Shown here piece after piece: positions 1-8,948 of a stretch of 64,000 nt of DNA (the stretch's first letter is position 1; every line of letters begins with the position of its first letter). This stretch comes from Lasiodiplodia sp. COLG20 (lineage: Eukaryota > Ascomycota > Dothideomycetes > Botryosphaeriales > Botryosphaeriaceae): contig VNWV01000005.1 of NCBI GenBank assembly GCA_009801085.1, forward strand, positions 2,976,001-3,040,000, written 5' to 3'. The notes beneath the pieces were generated by a model, which was given only the letters and a program-made list of their open reading frames with translations, was not told the DNA's origin and ran no database searches. The translations under genes and the position numbers were made by a program.

Positions 1-819
1 CGACAGATGCCAACTTCCAAAGTTCAAGATCACCTGCAATTAAGAAATACGAACCCGGGGATTGCCAATTACCCCTAGATCTAATCGACCATTGCGGTGG
101 CGACCAACTTTCCAACGTAAATGGTTGTTGCTGTTTTCGAAGCACGCTAAGAAGCTAAACGCGACGGTCCGCGAGTGAAGTGGTTGAAAGCAAGTGGCCT
201 GTGGCTATTTACTCCAACTGTGGCACTACTGGAATAAATCCTACTGCAGCCTTCGACTTAGAGATGAAAGAAAGTCTTATTAACTTCGCAGTCTCTATCA
301 CGCATCTTTAGAGAATGCTATGTTTGCACGATGCGTCATTGGACAGCCCGGGATCTACGCCAGAAGTCCATAGCTTGTTACATTTCAACGTTTCTCTGAG
401 CTGCAGCGCTTGTAGAAGATGGGCTTTCTCTCCTAGCATTCCACTTCATGCACTCGACATCCTTCAGCTTCCACGCTTTTCCGATATGCAACGTTTGCAG
501 AGGATTCAAAGTTGTGATTTTGTCTAAGAATCGAATAATGGACTTTTCACAACCTGCATGCGTGCATTGAATATGCTACAGAACAGTTTCGAGCTGGGAA
601 AGACAATAACGAAGAGTCGCACGCGGGAAAGTTTGTAGCGGTTTACCTTCTGCTCCAGGCTAGCAGCGTACACAGTCTTAAGAGGTACTCGTTACCATCA
701 GACGCAATTGGTACAACACTCCGACACTCACCTTCAAAGAATGGTCCGTTTGCACGACGCCTCTACGAAGACAACAGGCATCCTTTTAATGTAATCAGCT
801 ACTTCAAAAAAGGGACGAC
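1..819. other. Gene-poor flank with degenerate repeats
   Basis: I see no convincing gene here. Three similar stretches, at about 305-333, 733-760 and 1377-1400 (the last beyond this interval), share a TTCAAAGAATG-like block followed, in the first two, by a TTTGCACGA(T/C)GC-like block. They look like decayed copies of one sequence. Short open frames after each copy end quickly, so I do not call them genes. Confidence 0.35.
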
Positions 820-1206
820 ATGCTTGACGTCGGAGCCAAGATGGTCCAAAAGTCCGTTCGCGCCTTCATCGCCGCCGCTGAAGCCGAAGGAGAAGCTACA
901 AGATTCGACACGATACGCCGTGGACTCTATATCCACGGCTTCGCTCAAGCTTGGTTTTAAGCTGAGGACCACTCATGGTTGAGACGCGGTCCCCGCATCG
1001 ACAATTGGAAGAAATCCATACTCTCTTATTATAAGAGAGAGCACGAAGCGCGGACGTTCGAGACAAGAGGCCCGTTACCATATTTATCCTCGACTGCGTA
1101 GACCTTGCCCGAGACCACAAATTGATCCAGGCCCACAACCCCTTCGACTTCAAATTGCGCAAGTTTATCAAGAAACTACGCGAAAGACCACCTTACGTTT
1201 CTACAT
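820..1206 (+). pseudogene. Broken gene of unknown function
   Basis: From ATG at 820 one frame encodes about 45 residues with normal composition, then meets TAA at 957-959. The same frame continues as sensible coding sequence (AEDHSWLRRGPRIDNWKK) to about 1068. The continuation (FILDCVDLARDHK) lies in another frame and ends with TAA near 1206. The simplest reading is one ~125-residue protein broken by a nonsense codon and a frameshift. CAA to TAA would explain the stop and is the C-to-T change expected of repeat-induced point mutation. I found no convincing intron that would rescue it, and I do not recognise the family. Confidence 0.4.
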
Positions 1207-1581
1207 AAAGCGAGTCGAGAAGCAGCGGAATCCTACTCATCTCAGAAAAGGAAACCTAGAACACTCCGGACTTATTTTATCGCTATCCTTTAATAATCAT
1301 TTCCGACCGCGGCCCTAGGTTTACCAGCTCGTTCTGGGCTAGAATATGGCACAAGCTGGAATAAACGTCCATAACGCAACTTCAAAGAATGCTACGCTTT
1401 TAGCAAGATGCCCGATTGAAGGATAATGAGTAGAGATCGATGTCACACAAATGAAACGAAGCTCTACCACATCTGCCGCCGCCGCCACGGCATTCAGCAT
1501 CCAACTTACAAACGGCTAGCCTCTAAAGGGTAATTGCTCCACGACCACCTCTTTCGCTTAGCACACCCTCTCGATGTCGCC

Positions 1582-1677
1582 ACGCCAGTTCGTCGACCCA
1601 TGCTACCGTCAAGACTTCCGTAGCGGTGTGGATATTGCCAAGGTCCACAGCCAGGCGATCCCTTTTGTATGCGAGGG
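1582..1677 (+). repeat. 96-bp direct repeat, copy 1
   Basis: This block aligns without gaps to 2359-2454. I count 11 differences in 96 positions, ten of them transitions. Both copies are open in the same translated frame (TVKTSVAVW here, TVKTSVTVW in copy 2). The transition bias suits decay by C-to-T mutation, but the parent element is not recognisable. Confidence 0.7.
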
Positions 1678-2071
1678 CTGAGGTGTCGGCTTTAGTCTGC
1701 TCAGCAGTCTCTATCAGCACTTGGAGAGTAGTAGAACAAGCTCGCTACAAAGAAGGTTCAAGAGCAAATTTCCAGGCCAATTACCTCAGGACGCCTCTAC
1801 CTTGGGCAATCGGCCTTTATGTGGCCGGTCTTATCGTAGCCATAGCAGATGCTATCTTCTCCCCCCGACCTACATAATCCGGCGCTCACGTCACCCGTCT
1901 GGGCAGTATACCTGTCCTACCCACACACTCACACTTCTCTTCCTTCCTTACAACATTACCCACGTCAGTATGACTTCATCAAGCGATTCTGGCATGCTCA
2001 ACCGGCGCTCGCATCGTCATCCCTACTACCACCACAGCATTAATATCAACGAACCGTTGAGGTTGCCTACA

Positions 2072-2177
2072 GCCGATGACACTGTCACAGAAACTGAAGT
2101 GGCAGAAACGGCAGCAACAGCAGCAACAGCAGGAGGTTTCTTACCGCCGATGACACTGTCACGGAAACTGAAGTGGG
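2072..2177 (+). repeat. 30-bp direct repeat flanking a CAG-rich tract
   Basis: CCGATGACACTGTCAC with its continuation to AACTGAAGTGG occurs at 2072-2101 and again at 2148-2177 with one substitution. Between them is a CAG/CAA-rich low-complexity tract at about 2110-2135. This looks like a local duplication around a trinucleotide run. Confidence 0.7.
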
Positions 2178-2319
2178 AGGCGATCCGCCACAGCGCCCAG
2201 ACGGAGCTCTAGCCTTTTCCTCAGCCTCAGCCTCCGCCGCCGCCAGAGGATCCAAGCTCACAAACGAAGCTCCTCCGCCCGTGAAGAAGGCGATCGGCCA
2301 AGGCGTCCAAGCGGCGAGG
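2162..2319 (+). repeat. Forward-oriented copies of the peptide-coding unit
   Basis: 2254-2319 reads on the plus strand as KLTNEAPPPVKKAIGQG and onward. It matches the unit repeated in the opposite orientation at 3241-3796. 2162-2211 is a truncated second copy reading EAIRHSAQTEL. The unit is therefore present in both orientations within 2 kb. Confidence 0.6.
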
Positions 2320-2358
2320 CAATAACTCACGATGTCGCCGGGAACACCCAAGAAGTCT

Positions 2359-2454
2359 ACGCCAGTTAGTCGACTCACGCCACCGTCAAGACTTCTGTAA
2401 CAGTGTGGACATTGCCAAAGCCCACAGCCAGGCGATCCCTTTTGCATGCGAGGG
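2359..2454 (+). repeat. 96-bp direct repeat, copy 2
   Basis: Partner of 1582-1677; see that entry. The most conserved core is the 24-bp stretch ending in CCTTTTG, just before a TATGCG/CATGCG difference. Confidence 0.7.
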
Positions 2455-2455
2455 T

Positions 2456-2632
2456 GGTACCCGGTCTGACAAACGGGTGGAAGCTGCTTCATCACGGCGT
2501 CTGTCGAATTTGGTTGGGGGGAAAGGCATCCGTTTATATCCGGCCCAGGAGGCGGCGAAGTGAACTGCGGGAGTGGTGCCCGATCTGACAAATGAGTGGA
2601 AGTTGCTTCATCATGGCATCTGTTGTGTTCGG
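2456..2632 (+). repeat. Tandem ~58-bp repeat with transition differences
   Basis: 2456-2513 and 2575-2632 are two versions of one sequence containing TCTGACAAA followed by GTGGAAG and TGCTTCATCA. Nearly all differences are C/T or G/A. They lie downstream of the 96-bp repeat copy 2 and belong to the same decayed repeat field. Confidence 0.65.
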
Positions 2633-3240
2633 GTTGAAATGGGAGGCGTCCAAAGAGGGGAAGGGTCTCGACGAGGTGGGAGACCGTAAAGGCAAGGCGA
2701 CCAGGCGGACGATCGCAAAGGCGTGAAGCGTCGAGATGGGAGGTGGTGAGGAGAACTCTTACAAAAACGAGAGGCGTCGACGTAGGAGATGTTAGATTGA
2801 AGGCGGAGAGCCGGCGTACTGGCAACAGGTATTCTTGCTGGCGACATTATAAGACAGTGTGGGAATTAAGAAGAGGGGTAAACTCCGTACAGTAATTGGC
2901 TTTTGAGTTTGGATGTTTGGACTTTCAAACATATTAGCTAGTAACGTCATGAGAATGTTGAAGGAATGAGTGGGGAACCCCTGACGTCTGTCAGCGGCGG
3001 AGCTTCGTTTGTAAGTTGGGGTACTTACCAAACCCAACCCTAATTGTAGTCGAAAAGTCCAAACCCAGCCTTCGTGGACTAGACCTGATCTTACTTGCCT
3101 ATATTACCTGTCTTAGCGGTAGCAAATTACTACTAAAAGGCGGTTGGATTTGGTCCAAAAAGGCTGGGTTTGGTAATTGCCCCTTGTAAGTTTGTATGCC
3201 TGATGTGGTCGCGGTAGAGCTCCTGGAGCAATTGCCTTCA

Positions 3241-3796
3241 CAGACTCGCCGTTTGGGCGCCTTGGCGGATCGCCTCCTCCGCCGGCGGAGGGGCTTCTGT
3301 GAGCTTGGTTGGGTGTTCGACAACGTTGCGGCGACAGAGGCGGAGGAGGAGGTGGTAGCGAGGGCGGCGGAACTCTGTTTGGGCGCTTTGGCGGATTGCC
3401 TTCTCCACGGACGGAGGAGCTTCCTTTGTGAGCTTGGACCCTCGATTTCGTCGTGGTGGGGGCGGCAGAGACACGGGGGCCGGTAGAGACACGAGGGGCG
3501 GTAGAGACGGCGGTAGCGGTGGAGGAGGCCCAGTTGAGCGCCTTGGCGGATCGCCTCCTCCACCAACGGCAGAGCTTCGCTTGTGAGCTTTTGAATGTCG
3601 TAGCGGGGGTGGAGGCGGAGGCAAAAGCGAAGGTAAAAGCGGAGGCAAAAGCGGAGGTAAAAGCGGAGGCAAAAGCGGAGGCAAAGGCGGTGGCGGAGGC
3701 GGAGACGGGGGTAGTAGCGGCGGCGGGGGAGCTCCGTGTGGGCGCTTTGGTGGATCGCCTCCTCCACTTGCGGCAGCGGAGCTTTGTCTGTCAGCT
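3241..3796 (-). repeat. Array of four ~66-bp peptide-coding units
   Basis: Four copies lie at 3241-3306, 3369-3434, about 3524-3590 and 3731-3796. On the minus strand they read KLTEAPPPAEEAIRQGAQT, KLTKEAPPSVEKAIRQSAQT, KLTSEALPLVEEAIRQGAQ and KLTDKAPLPQVEEAIHQSA. The copies are not all in one frame, so no single ORF uses them all. Spacers are GC-rich triplet-like sequence. Degraded pieces occur near 2985-3015 and 3845-3880. The peptide is conserved better than the spacers, which suggests amplification of a coding fragment. I do not recognise it. Confidence 0.65.
3611..3700. repeat. 12-bp minisatellite (GCGGAGGCAAAA-like)
   Basis: About six tandem copies of a 12-bp purine-rich unit, alternating GGAGGC and GGAGGT followed by AAAAGC, with imperfect edges. 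It sits between two of the peptide-coding units. Long ORFs across it on both strands are composition artefacts. Confidence 0.75.
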
Positions 3797-4539
3797 TTAT
3801 GTTCGATGTAGTGGCGGCGGCGGCCGGGGCGGAAGAGACAGCGAAGGCGATGGCTCCGTTTGGGCGCTATGGTTCATCGCAGGGCTGAAGTATTGACTTT
3901 GATTGAGGCTATGGTGGATGTTCTGATGGCTAGAGTCTGGGTGCGCCTCATGAATGGATCGGATAGCATACTTGGGTGGTTCGAGCGCGATGTCGGCGTA
4001 GCCTGAGAATGGTGGGCTGGAGTGAGGTTGTCGCCTTCCCGCCGCGGACAAAGGCATTGCCGGTGGCCCGTGCTCCTCGACGACCTCAACTCCGCCTTTG
4101 GCGTTTCAAACCCGGCCCTTGTTGTTTTACATGCAGTGGCATTGCTGGAGGATTAGGTCTGGATGAAAATGTTGTGCTGTTGGCATTGTCAATTTAACGA
4201 AGACCATCTTGCAGGTGAATATTCATCCTTGTGAGCCGAGTATTAGTAACGAATGAAGCAGAATTTCATTTCTTCTTCGCTCTTCGGATAAATGGCCTTG
4301 GGGATAAGAGTTGGAGTGCAGTGGAGGCGAAGGGAGTAGTGGATAGCAGCACAGTAGGGAAGTAGGGCATAGCGGAGAGGAAATCTGAAATGGAGACGAC
4401 TTGGAAAATGGTGGTTGATATGAATCACACGTTGAAGTTCAAGGGTACATAATCACCTGAAAAGGTTTGATATTTCTATCTACCATGCTCCGAGGGTTAC
4501 TCGTCGCATGCGTCGACGTGGCCTAGATAAGGCACGTCG
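3797..4539. other. No gene seen
   Basis: The sequence holds only short overlapping open frames without splice structure or family resemblance. The first ~100 bases contain a decayed fragment of the peptide-coding unit. Confidence 0.4.
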
Positions 4540-4591
4540 CTCAGACAGCTTCTGGTTGGTGCTTTGACGATGTCCCAAAAAGCTGTCTGAG
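4540..4591. repeat. 12-bp inverted repeat, possible hairpin
   Basis: CTCAGACAGCTT at 4540-4551 is matched by its exact reverse complement at 4580-4591, with a 28-base loop. It lies about 100 bases past the stop codon of the minus-strand gene at 4690-5457. It could form a stem in that transcript's 3' end or be a relic of a foldback element. Confidence 0.6.
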
Positions 4592-4689
4592 TCCTCGTGT
4601 GTGACGAGAACGGGCAATCTCGAAAGAGTACCCGGATATCTTCCTGACTTCATAGACGGCAGTCAAGGAAGCTCAAGCCCCCTGCATGC

Positions 4690-5457
4690 TTAGTCTTCCA
4701 AGTAGACTTCTTCCTTCAGCAGGGTTCTTGAGACCACGAAATCGGGATCGCGGCGTTCAACCTCTGGGGCGAGAACAATCTTGACTCCCTCGCCACGAGG
4801 CGCTTCAGGGCCCGAAAAGTATCGGAAGCCAAGTATCCTGTCCCTCAAGTAGTACTGCTTGTACTCGGGCCAGAAGCGGGGATCTTCCATGGCGTTCCAC
4901 CGCAGGTGCCGCCACTCTCGCTGTGAAGCAAGGTGGGCGGAGATCAACTCTGTTACGAGTTGCTGAAGTTCATCCATACGTGCATTGTGCTGGATGGCGT
5001 CGACCTGTTGTAATAGAGGTCCGCTGACAGCCCGGTTGAGGAGCGTCCTGATGGTGCTCTTCGCCTCGGGAGTGGACAAGGCGTCGTCGATTGCCTTCTC
5101 GTCTGGATAGATGATCCACATCATATCACAGCGGATACTGTTTCCCGTAGGGAGATCACCTAGTAACGGATTAGCATATGTCTCAAAATGTAGAAGGCTG
5201 AACTTACAGTGTGCCAATCTGGAAAATCCAGATTTGAGCTTGTCGGCCTTGGAGGTGCCGAATCTCTCAGAACCCGTTTGAAAGAGGAAGAATGGGTTCT
5301 TGAGCACGTCCCAGACGAGGGAGTTGACGATTTGCGCTTCCAGAAGCAGGTGCGGCATCTGAAAGTTATCCATGTCGGCTTGGCTCGAGAAGCAAGCGAC
5401 ATGCGAGATGTCGAAGAGCTGATGCGGACCATCGCGCAAGCTCTTCACCCAATCCAT
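4690..5457 (-). CDS. Hypothetical fungal protein, one intron
   Basis: The minus-strand frame from ATG (5455-5457) runs through a clean 48-nt intron at 5160-5207 (GTAAGT to TTACTAG). Its length is a multiple of three and it contains no stop, so the unspliced frame is also open. Spliced, the protein is 239 residues. It is soluble, rich in Arg, Glu and Trp, with no signal peptide or membrane segment. Notable stretches are HLRWNAMEDPRFWPEYKQYY and the acidic C-terminus. I do not recognise the family. The ATG may be internal if an upstream exon exists: no Met-started frame precedes it. Confidence 0.6.
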   Translation of the reverse strand: MDWVKSLRDGPHQLFDISHVACFSSQADMDNFQMPHLLLEAQIVNSLVWDVLKNPFFLFQTGSERFGTSKADKLKSGFSRLAHCKFSLLHFETYANPLLGDLPTGNSIRCDMMWIIYPDEKAIDDALSTPEAKSTIRTLLNRAVSGPLLQQVDAIQHNARMDELQQLVTELISAHLASQREWRHLRWNAMEDPRFWPEYKQYYLRDRILGFRYFSGPEAPRGEGVKIVLAPEVERRDPDFVVSRTLLKEEVYLED

Positions 5458-5459
5458 CG

Positions 5460-5618
5460 TGTCAGGGCTATGAGCACGGCATCTGGTGGAAAACAGGTGG
5501 AAGGATGGGCCCTCATCCTGATATTGTCCAGGCAGCCCTTGACAGAGTCAATGCCTTGGACGAAAATGATGACATGCCCGATGTCCAAGGATTGCTGGAC
5601 GCCGAGTCTGACCAATAG
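5460..5618 (+). pseudogene. Orphan coding-like fragment
   Basis: A plus-strand frame reads GYEHGIWWKTGGRMGPHPD, then a soluble acidic stretch (VNALDENDDMPDVQG), and stops with TAG at 5616-5618. Its composition looks protein-coding, but it has no start codon and sits antisense just upstream of the minus-strand gene at 4690-5457. It is probably the tail of a decayed gene. I do not recognise it. Confidence 0.3.
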
Positions 5619-5994
5619 GCAACCGGCTTCAGTTTCTCTGTGGAAGACTCAACATGAAGTCTCGTGGAAAATAACCTATAGGTGAGAGCTGGCCATATGT
5701 ACCCGGAAGCCTGTAAAGGCGGCCACTTAACCGCGGGATTATTGGCGTAAGAGGAGTGAGTTTGTCGAGAAGAGCTTGATAAGTGAATCCGAGCTAATAA
5801 ATGCGTGCTGAAGCCAACAGCGGTGTTTTTAATACTTCTAGAATTAGCGTTGTTAAGTCATAGGTTACGAACTCTAACGTCGCGGCTTTTATAAAATCCC
5901 TTTGGCCTTTTAAGGTCGTCCTTAGTATCCGCATCTTTGTAGTGAAAGGCAGGCTGCCGCCCTAACAGCCTTATTACCTATACCATCAACGACA
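5619..5994. other. AT-richer spacer, no gene seen
   Basis: Only short open frames are present. The stretch leads into the palindromic element at 5995. Confidence 0.4.
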
Positions 5995-6235
5995 TACAGC
6001 CCCCTCTTATAGCCGATGGCTAGCGCGAAGAATTGTAGGGCTTTAGAACGCAGCGTAACTATTCCTCAGCTCTGCCTTAGAAAAATAATAAAATATGTGG
6101 GTAGTTGAAGCTATTGTCCAGACGTGTATGTAGAATTTTTAATCCGACATTCTCGTCCGGACGATAGCTTCAACTACCCATAATATAAGCAAAAAACAAA
6201 TCCACGCTAGCCATCGGCTGCAAGAGGGGACTGTA
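5995..6235. mobile_element. Palindromic MITE-like element, copy 1
   Basis: The ends are 31-bp inverted repeats, 5995-6025 and 6205-6235, with three mismatches. The outermost bases read TA-CAG on the left and CTG-TA on the right, as expected for a Tc1/mariner-type non-autonomous element that duplicated a TA target. Inside is a second inverted repeat of 27 bp (6098-6124 and 6154-6180, two mismatches) around a 29-nt loop. A diverged copy lies at about 28016-28230. There is no coding capacity, so movement would need a transposase from elsewhere. The assignment rests on structure only. Confidence 0.65.
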
Positions 6236-6537
6236 GCTTGGGATGAAACCTACCAGTATATATAACAATTTTATTCTTGTTTTCTTACACCATTGCAAAC
6301 CACCAATTATCCTACATCTATACATGGTCCCGAAACATCGTTCAGCATCGTCCTCCGCTTCCTTTATCGTCCAAAAATTTGACTCTAACACAGAACACGG
6401 GCGGGATGATCTACTTCCACTGTGGTGCACGGACCATGCAGGTGGAGGGGTGCATCATCGTCACCCAAGCTCGCAACAGCAATCCCGACCATTCTCTGCA
6501 CAACCACCGCACCAACAACCCCCCGCCGCCGCCCACC

Positions 6538-7703
6538 ATGTCGTCGAAAATCGAGAAGACGATAGCGCGCCAGCAGGAAAAGTAAAAACCCCGTACCAGC
6601 CACGCAAAATCACACACAACAAACGCTGACCCACGCCACGCGCGCCGCAACCTTTAGGATCGCCGAGGGCCAATTCTACGAAGCGCACCAGCAGCTGCGC
6701 GTCATCGGCACGCGCTACGTCAAGCAGGCGAACTGGGAAGCCGCCATCAACATCCTCGCGTCGGGCGCACAGTTGTTGCTGCAAGCGGGCCAGGGCGGCA
6801 GCGGCGGCGACCTGTGCCTCTTCCTGCTCGACGTCTACAACAAGGCCGAGACGAAGCCCGATGCCGCCGCCAAGGCAAAGCTCCTGGGATTGCTGCGCAG
6901 CTTTCCGCCCGAGGAGCCGACCAAGAAGAGGTTCATCGGGGAGATGATCGGGTAGGGCTTTTTGTTGCTTTGAGGCCTGGACGTGGGCTGATACGGATGC
7001 AGGTGGTCGGCCAAGTTTGGCGAGTACCCCGCTGGAGACCCGGAGCTGCACCATGTGGCAGGCACGATACTTGCTGAGGGTAAGTTTCAACATCCGGCGA
7101 ACTGTTGGGAGCAAGCGGAGGCTGAGCATGACAGACGGCGACGCCTACGACGCGGAACGGCACCTCACCCACGGCACGCGGGACTCGCCCGAACACCTGG
7201 TTAAGCTCGAGTACGAATGGTATAGCGAAGACGACTCGCACACGGCACCACTCTACGCGGCGCGGGCGGTGCTGCCGTACCTGGTGGCCGGCAACGTGCG
7301 GGCCGCGAACCAGTGCTTCCTGCAGTTCACGACGCGCCTGTCGCAGGAGCACCCGTCGCTGGGCGTGCAGGACGTCAGTGGCTCGAGTCTCGACCTGCGC
7401 ATCTACCCGTCGCTGCCGCTGCTCAACTTCCTCGGCCTGCTACTGATCGCCGTGACGCGCGGCACCGCCGACCTCTTCCGCATGCTCAAGAGCCACTACA
7501 AGACGCATTTGGACCTGGTGCCCGGCTGGAACGACGCCCTCGACCAGATCGGCGAGATGTACTTCGGCATCAGGATTCCCAGCCAGAGCAACCCGCTCAT
7601 GGACATGATGAGCAGCATGTTCATGGGCGGCGGCGGCGGCGCGGGCCAGAAGCCCAAGCCCAGGCGAGTCGAAGCGCCAGCACCCGCGCCGGGACTAGAC
7701 TAG
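6538..7703 (+). CDS. get4: Get4, tail-anchored protein targeting factor
   Basis: Get4 is the cytosolic scaffold that, with Get5, links the chaperone Sgt2 to the ATPase Get3 in delivery of tail-anchored proteins to the ER. Four exons (6538-6581, 6658-6951, 7003-7079, 7135-7703) join in frame to 327 residues, close to the usual ~310-340. The helical-repeat family signature is clear: IAEGQFYEAHQQLRVIGTRY near the N-terminus, AINILASGAQLLLQAGQ, then TRDSPEHLVKLEYEW and YPSLPLLNFLGLLL. The C-terminus is a short Gly/Pro-rich tail. The start is the first ATG upstream of a 76-nt intron in a CCACC-ATG context. It converges with the gene at 7864-8591. Confidence 0.95.
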
Positions 7704-7863
7704 ATGACGAGCTGGAGAGGGTGGAAAAAGAAACAAAAATATCATGACCTTGACCTGAGGACTCCTGCGTGGAGTCCGGGGGTATCTCCCATTGCCTTTT
7801 GTGCATCAAATCCCTTTACGCCCAAAAACACCATGCCAGTGAAACGCTGCGTGCTCCAAGAAA

Positions 7864-8591
7864 TCACGCCGGCAGCGGGTCGTCACCCTCGAACATCCAC
7901 TTATCCTCATCCAGTGATTCCACCTTCGCCTGCAAGCTAGCCTGCAGCGTTGCCCTGAACTCTGCAGTCGCTCCTTCCGTTAGCCGCTCGGTGCCTTCCT
8001 CCAAATAAATATAGCGGGCCATGGCACCTACCGTTCGGCTCGATGTGTTGCTGATGCTTCCGATACGTCTCGATCAACCTGCTCTCGACCTCTGTTCCAC
8101 AACCATCAGTCACGCCATCCGCCAGTAAGCCCGCCAAAACCCCTCGTCCTGGCCGCAAAACCACCCAGACACTCACCTCTCTCCTCCCTCAAATCGTCCC
8201 TCGGCACCGGGCCTACATTAGGCATCTCGAGCCGATAATTCCCATCCGCATCGCGCGCCACGATATCGCGGCACTCGCCCTCCTCGTCGTCATCGTCATC
8301 ATCCTCGTCGTCGCCCTCCCCCCTCTCGTCACCGCCGCCACGGCCCCGGCCTCCGTTGCCGCGATTACCGCCGCCCTTGGCAGCGGTGTTGTTGGTGGTA
8401 GTATTGCCGCTGGGGTCCAGCTGCAGCGTCGTCGCCGACGTCGCGCTCGTGCTGGACGGGCCTCCGCCGCCGGGGCCGGTGCCGGTTGCGGTCGGGGGTC
8501 GGCGTGAGAGCTGGCTGCTGAAGAGGTTGCGGCGCATGCCCGAGGCTGTGGTCGTGCGGTAGGGCGGCGGTGGTGGGTGACGGGAGGACAT
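7864..8591 (-). CDS. Acidic, Gly-rich fungal protein of unknown function
   Basis: Three exons (8591-8177, 8091-8032, 7961-7864) join to 190 residues. Intron 1 is GTGAGT to AACAG with a CTGAT branch; intron 2 is GTAGGT to CTGCAG with a CTAAC branch. The N-terminus is Pro/Arg-rich (MRRNLFSSQLSRRPP), the middle is Gly-rich followed by an acidic run of about 16 Asp/Glu. A conserved-looking C-terminal half follows (VARDADGNYRLEMPNVGP, then LIETYRKHQQHIEP) and ends in EDKWMFE. It resembles a small nuclear complex subunit, but I cannot name it. Intron 2 also has an open second frame (MARYIYLEEGTERL), so the last splice is the least certain. It shares a 357-bp divergent promoter with rai1. Confidence 0.75.
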
Positions 8592-8948
8592 TGTTTTTTT
8601 TGGTTGGTTTGGGACTGCGATGGGAGGGTGGGATTGCGCGGTGATTAGGTGGGTTTCGTGGCGGAGATGGCAGATGGTCGAGAGGGGGATGCGGAGTAAA
8701 AACGAACGGCGGCAAGTTTAAGGTTGATTAGGAGTGGGAGGCAAGTGTGTGAGAAAAGGCAACATTGTAAACAGCGTTTGTTGATTGCAGGGCGGGGGAG
8801 CCGCTGCGGGCGGTGTTTTTCGGCAGAACTTTGCATGACGTTTGCTGCCCGCCAGGCCGCCGCGCTACTCCCCAGGGTCCAAACGGAACGCGTGCGCCGA
8901 GTCGCGACGAGAGCTTCACCTCGACGCGAGAAAGCTTCAACACCACAA

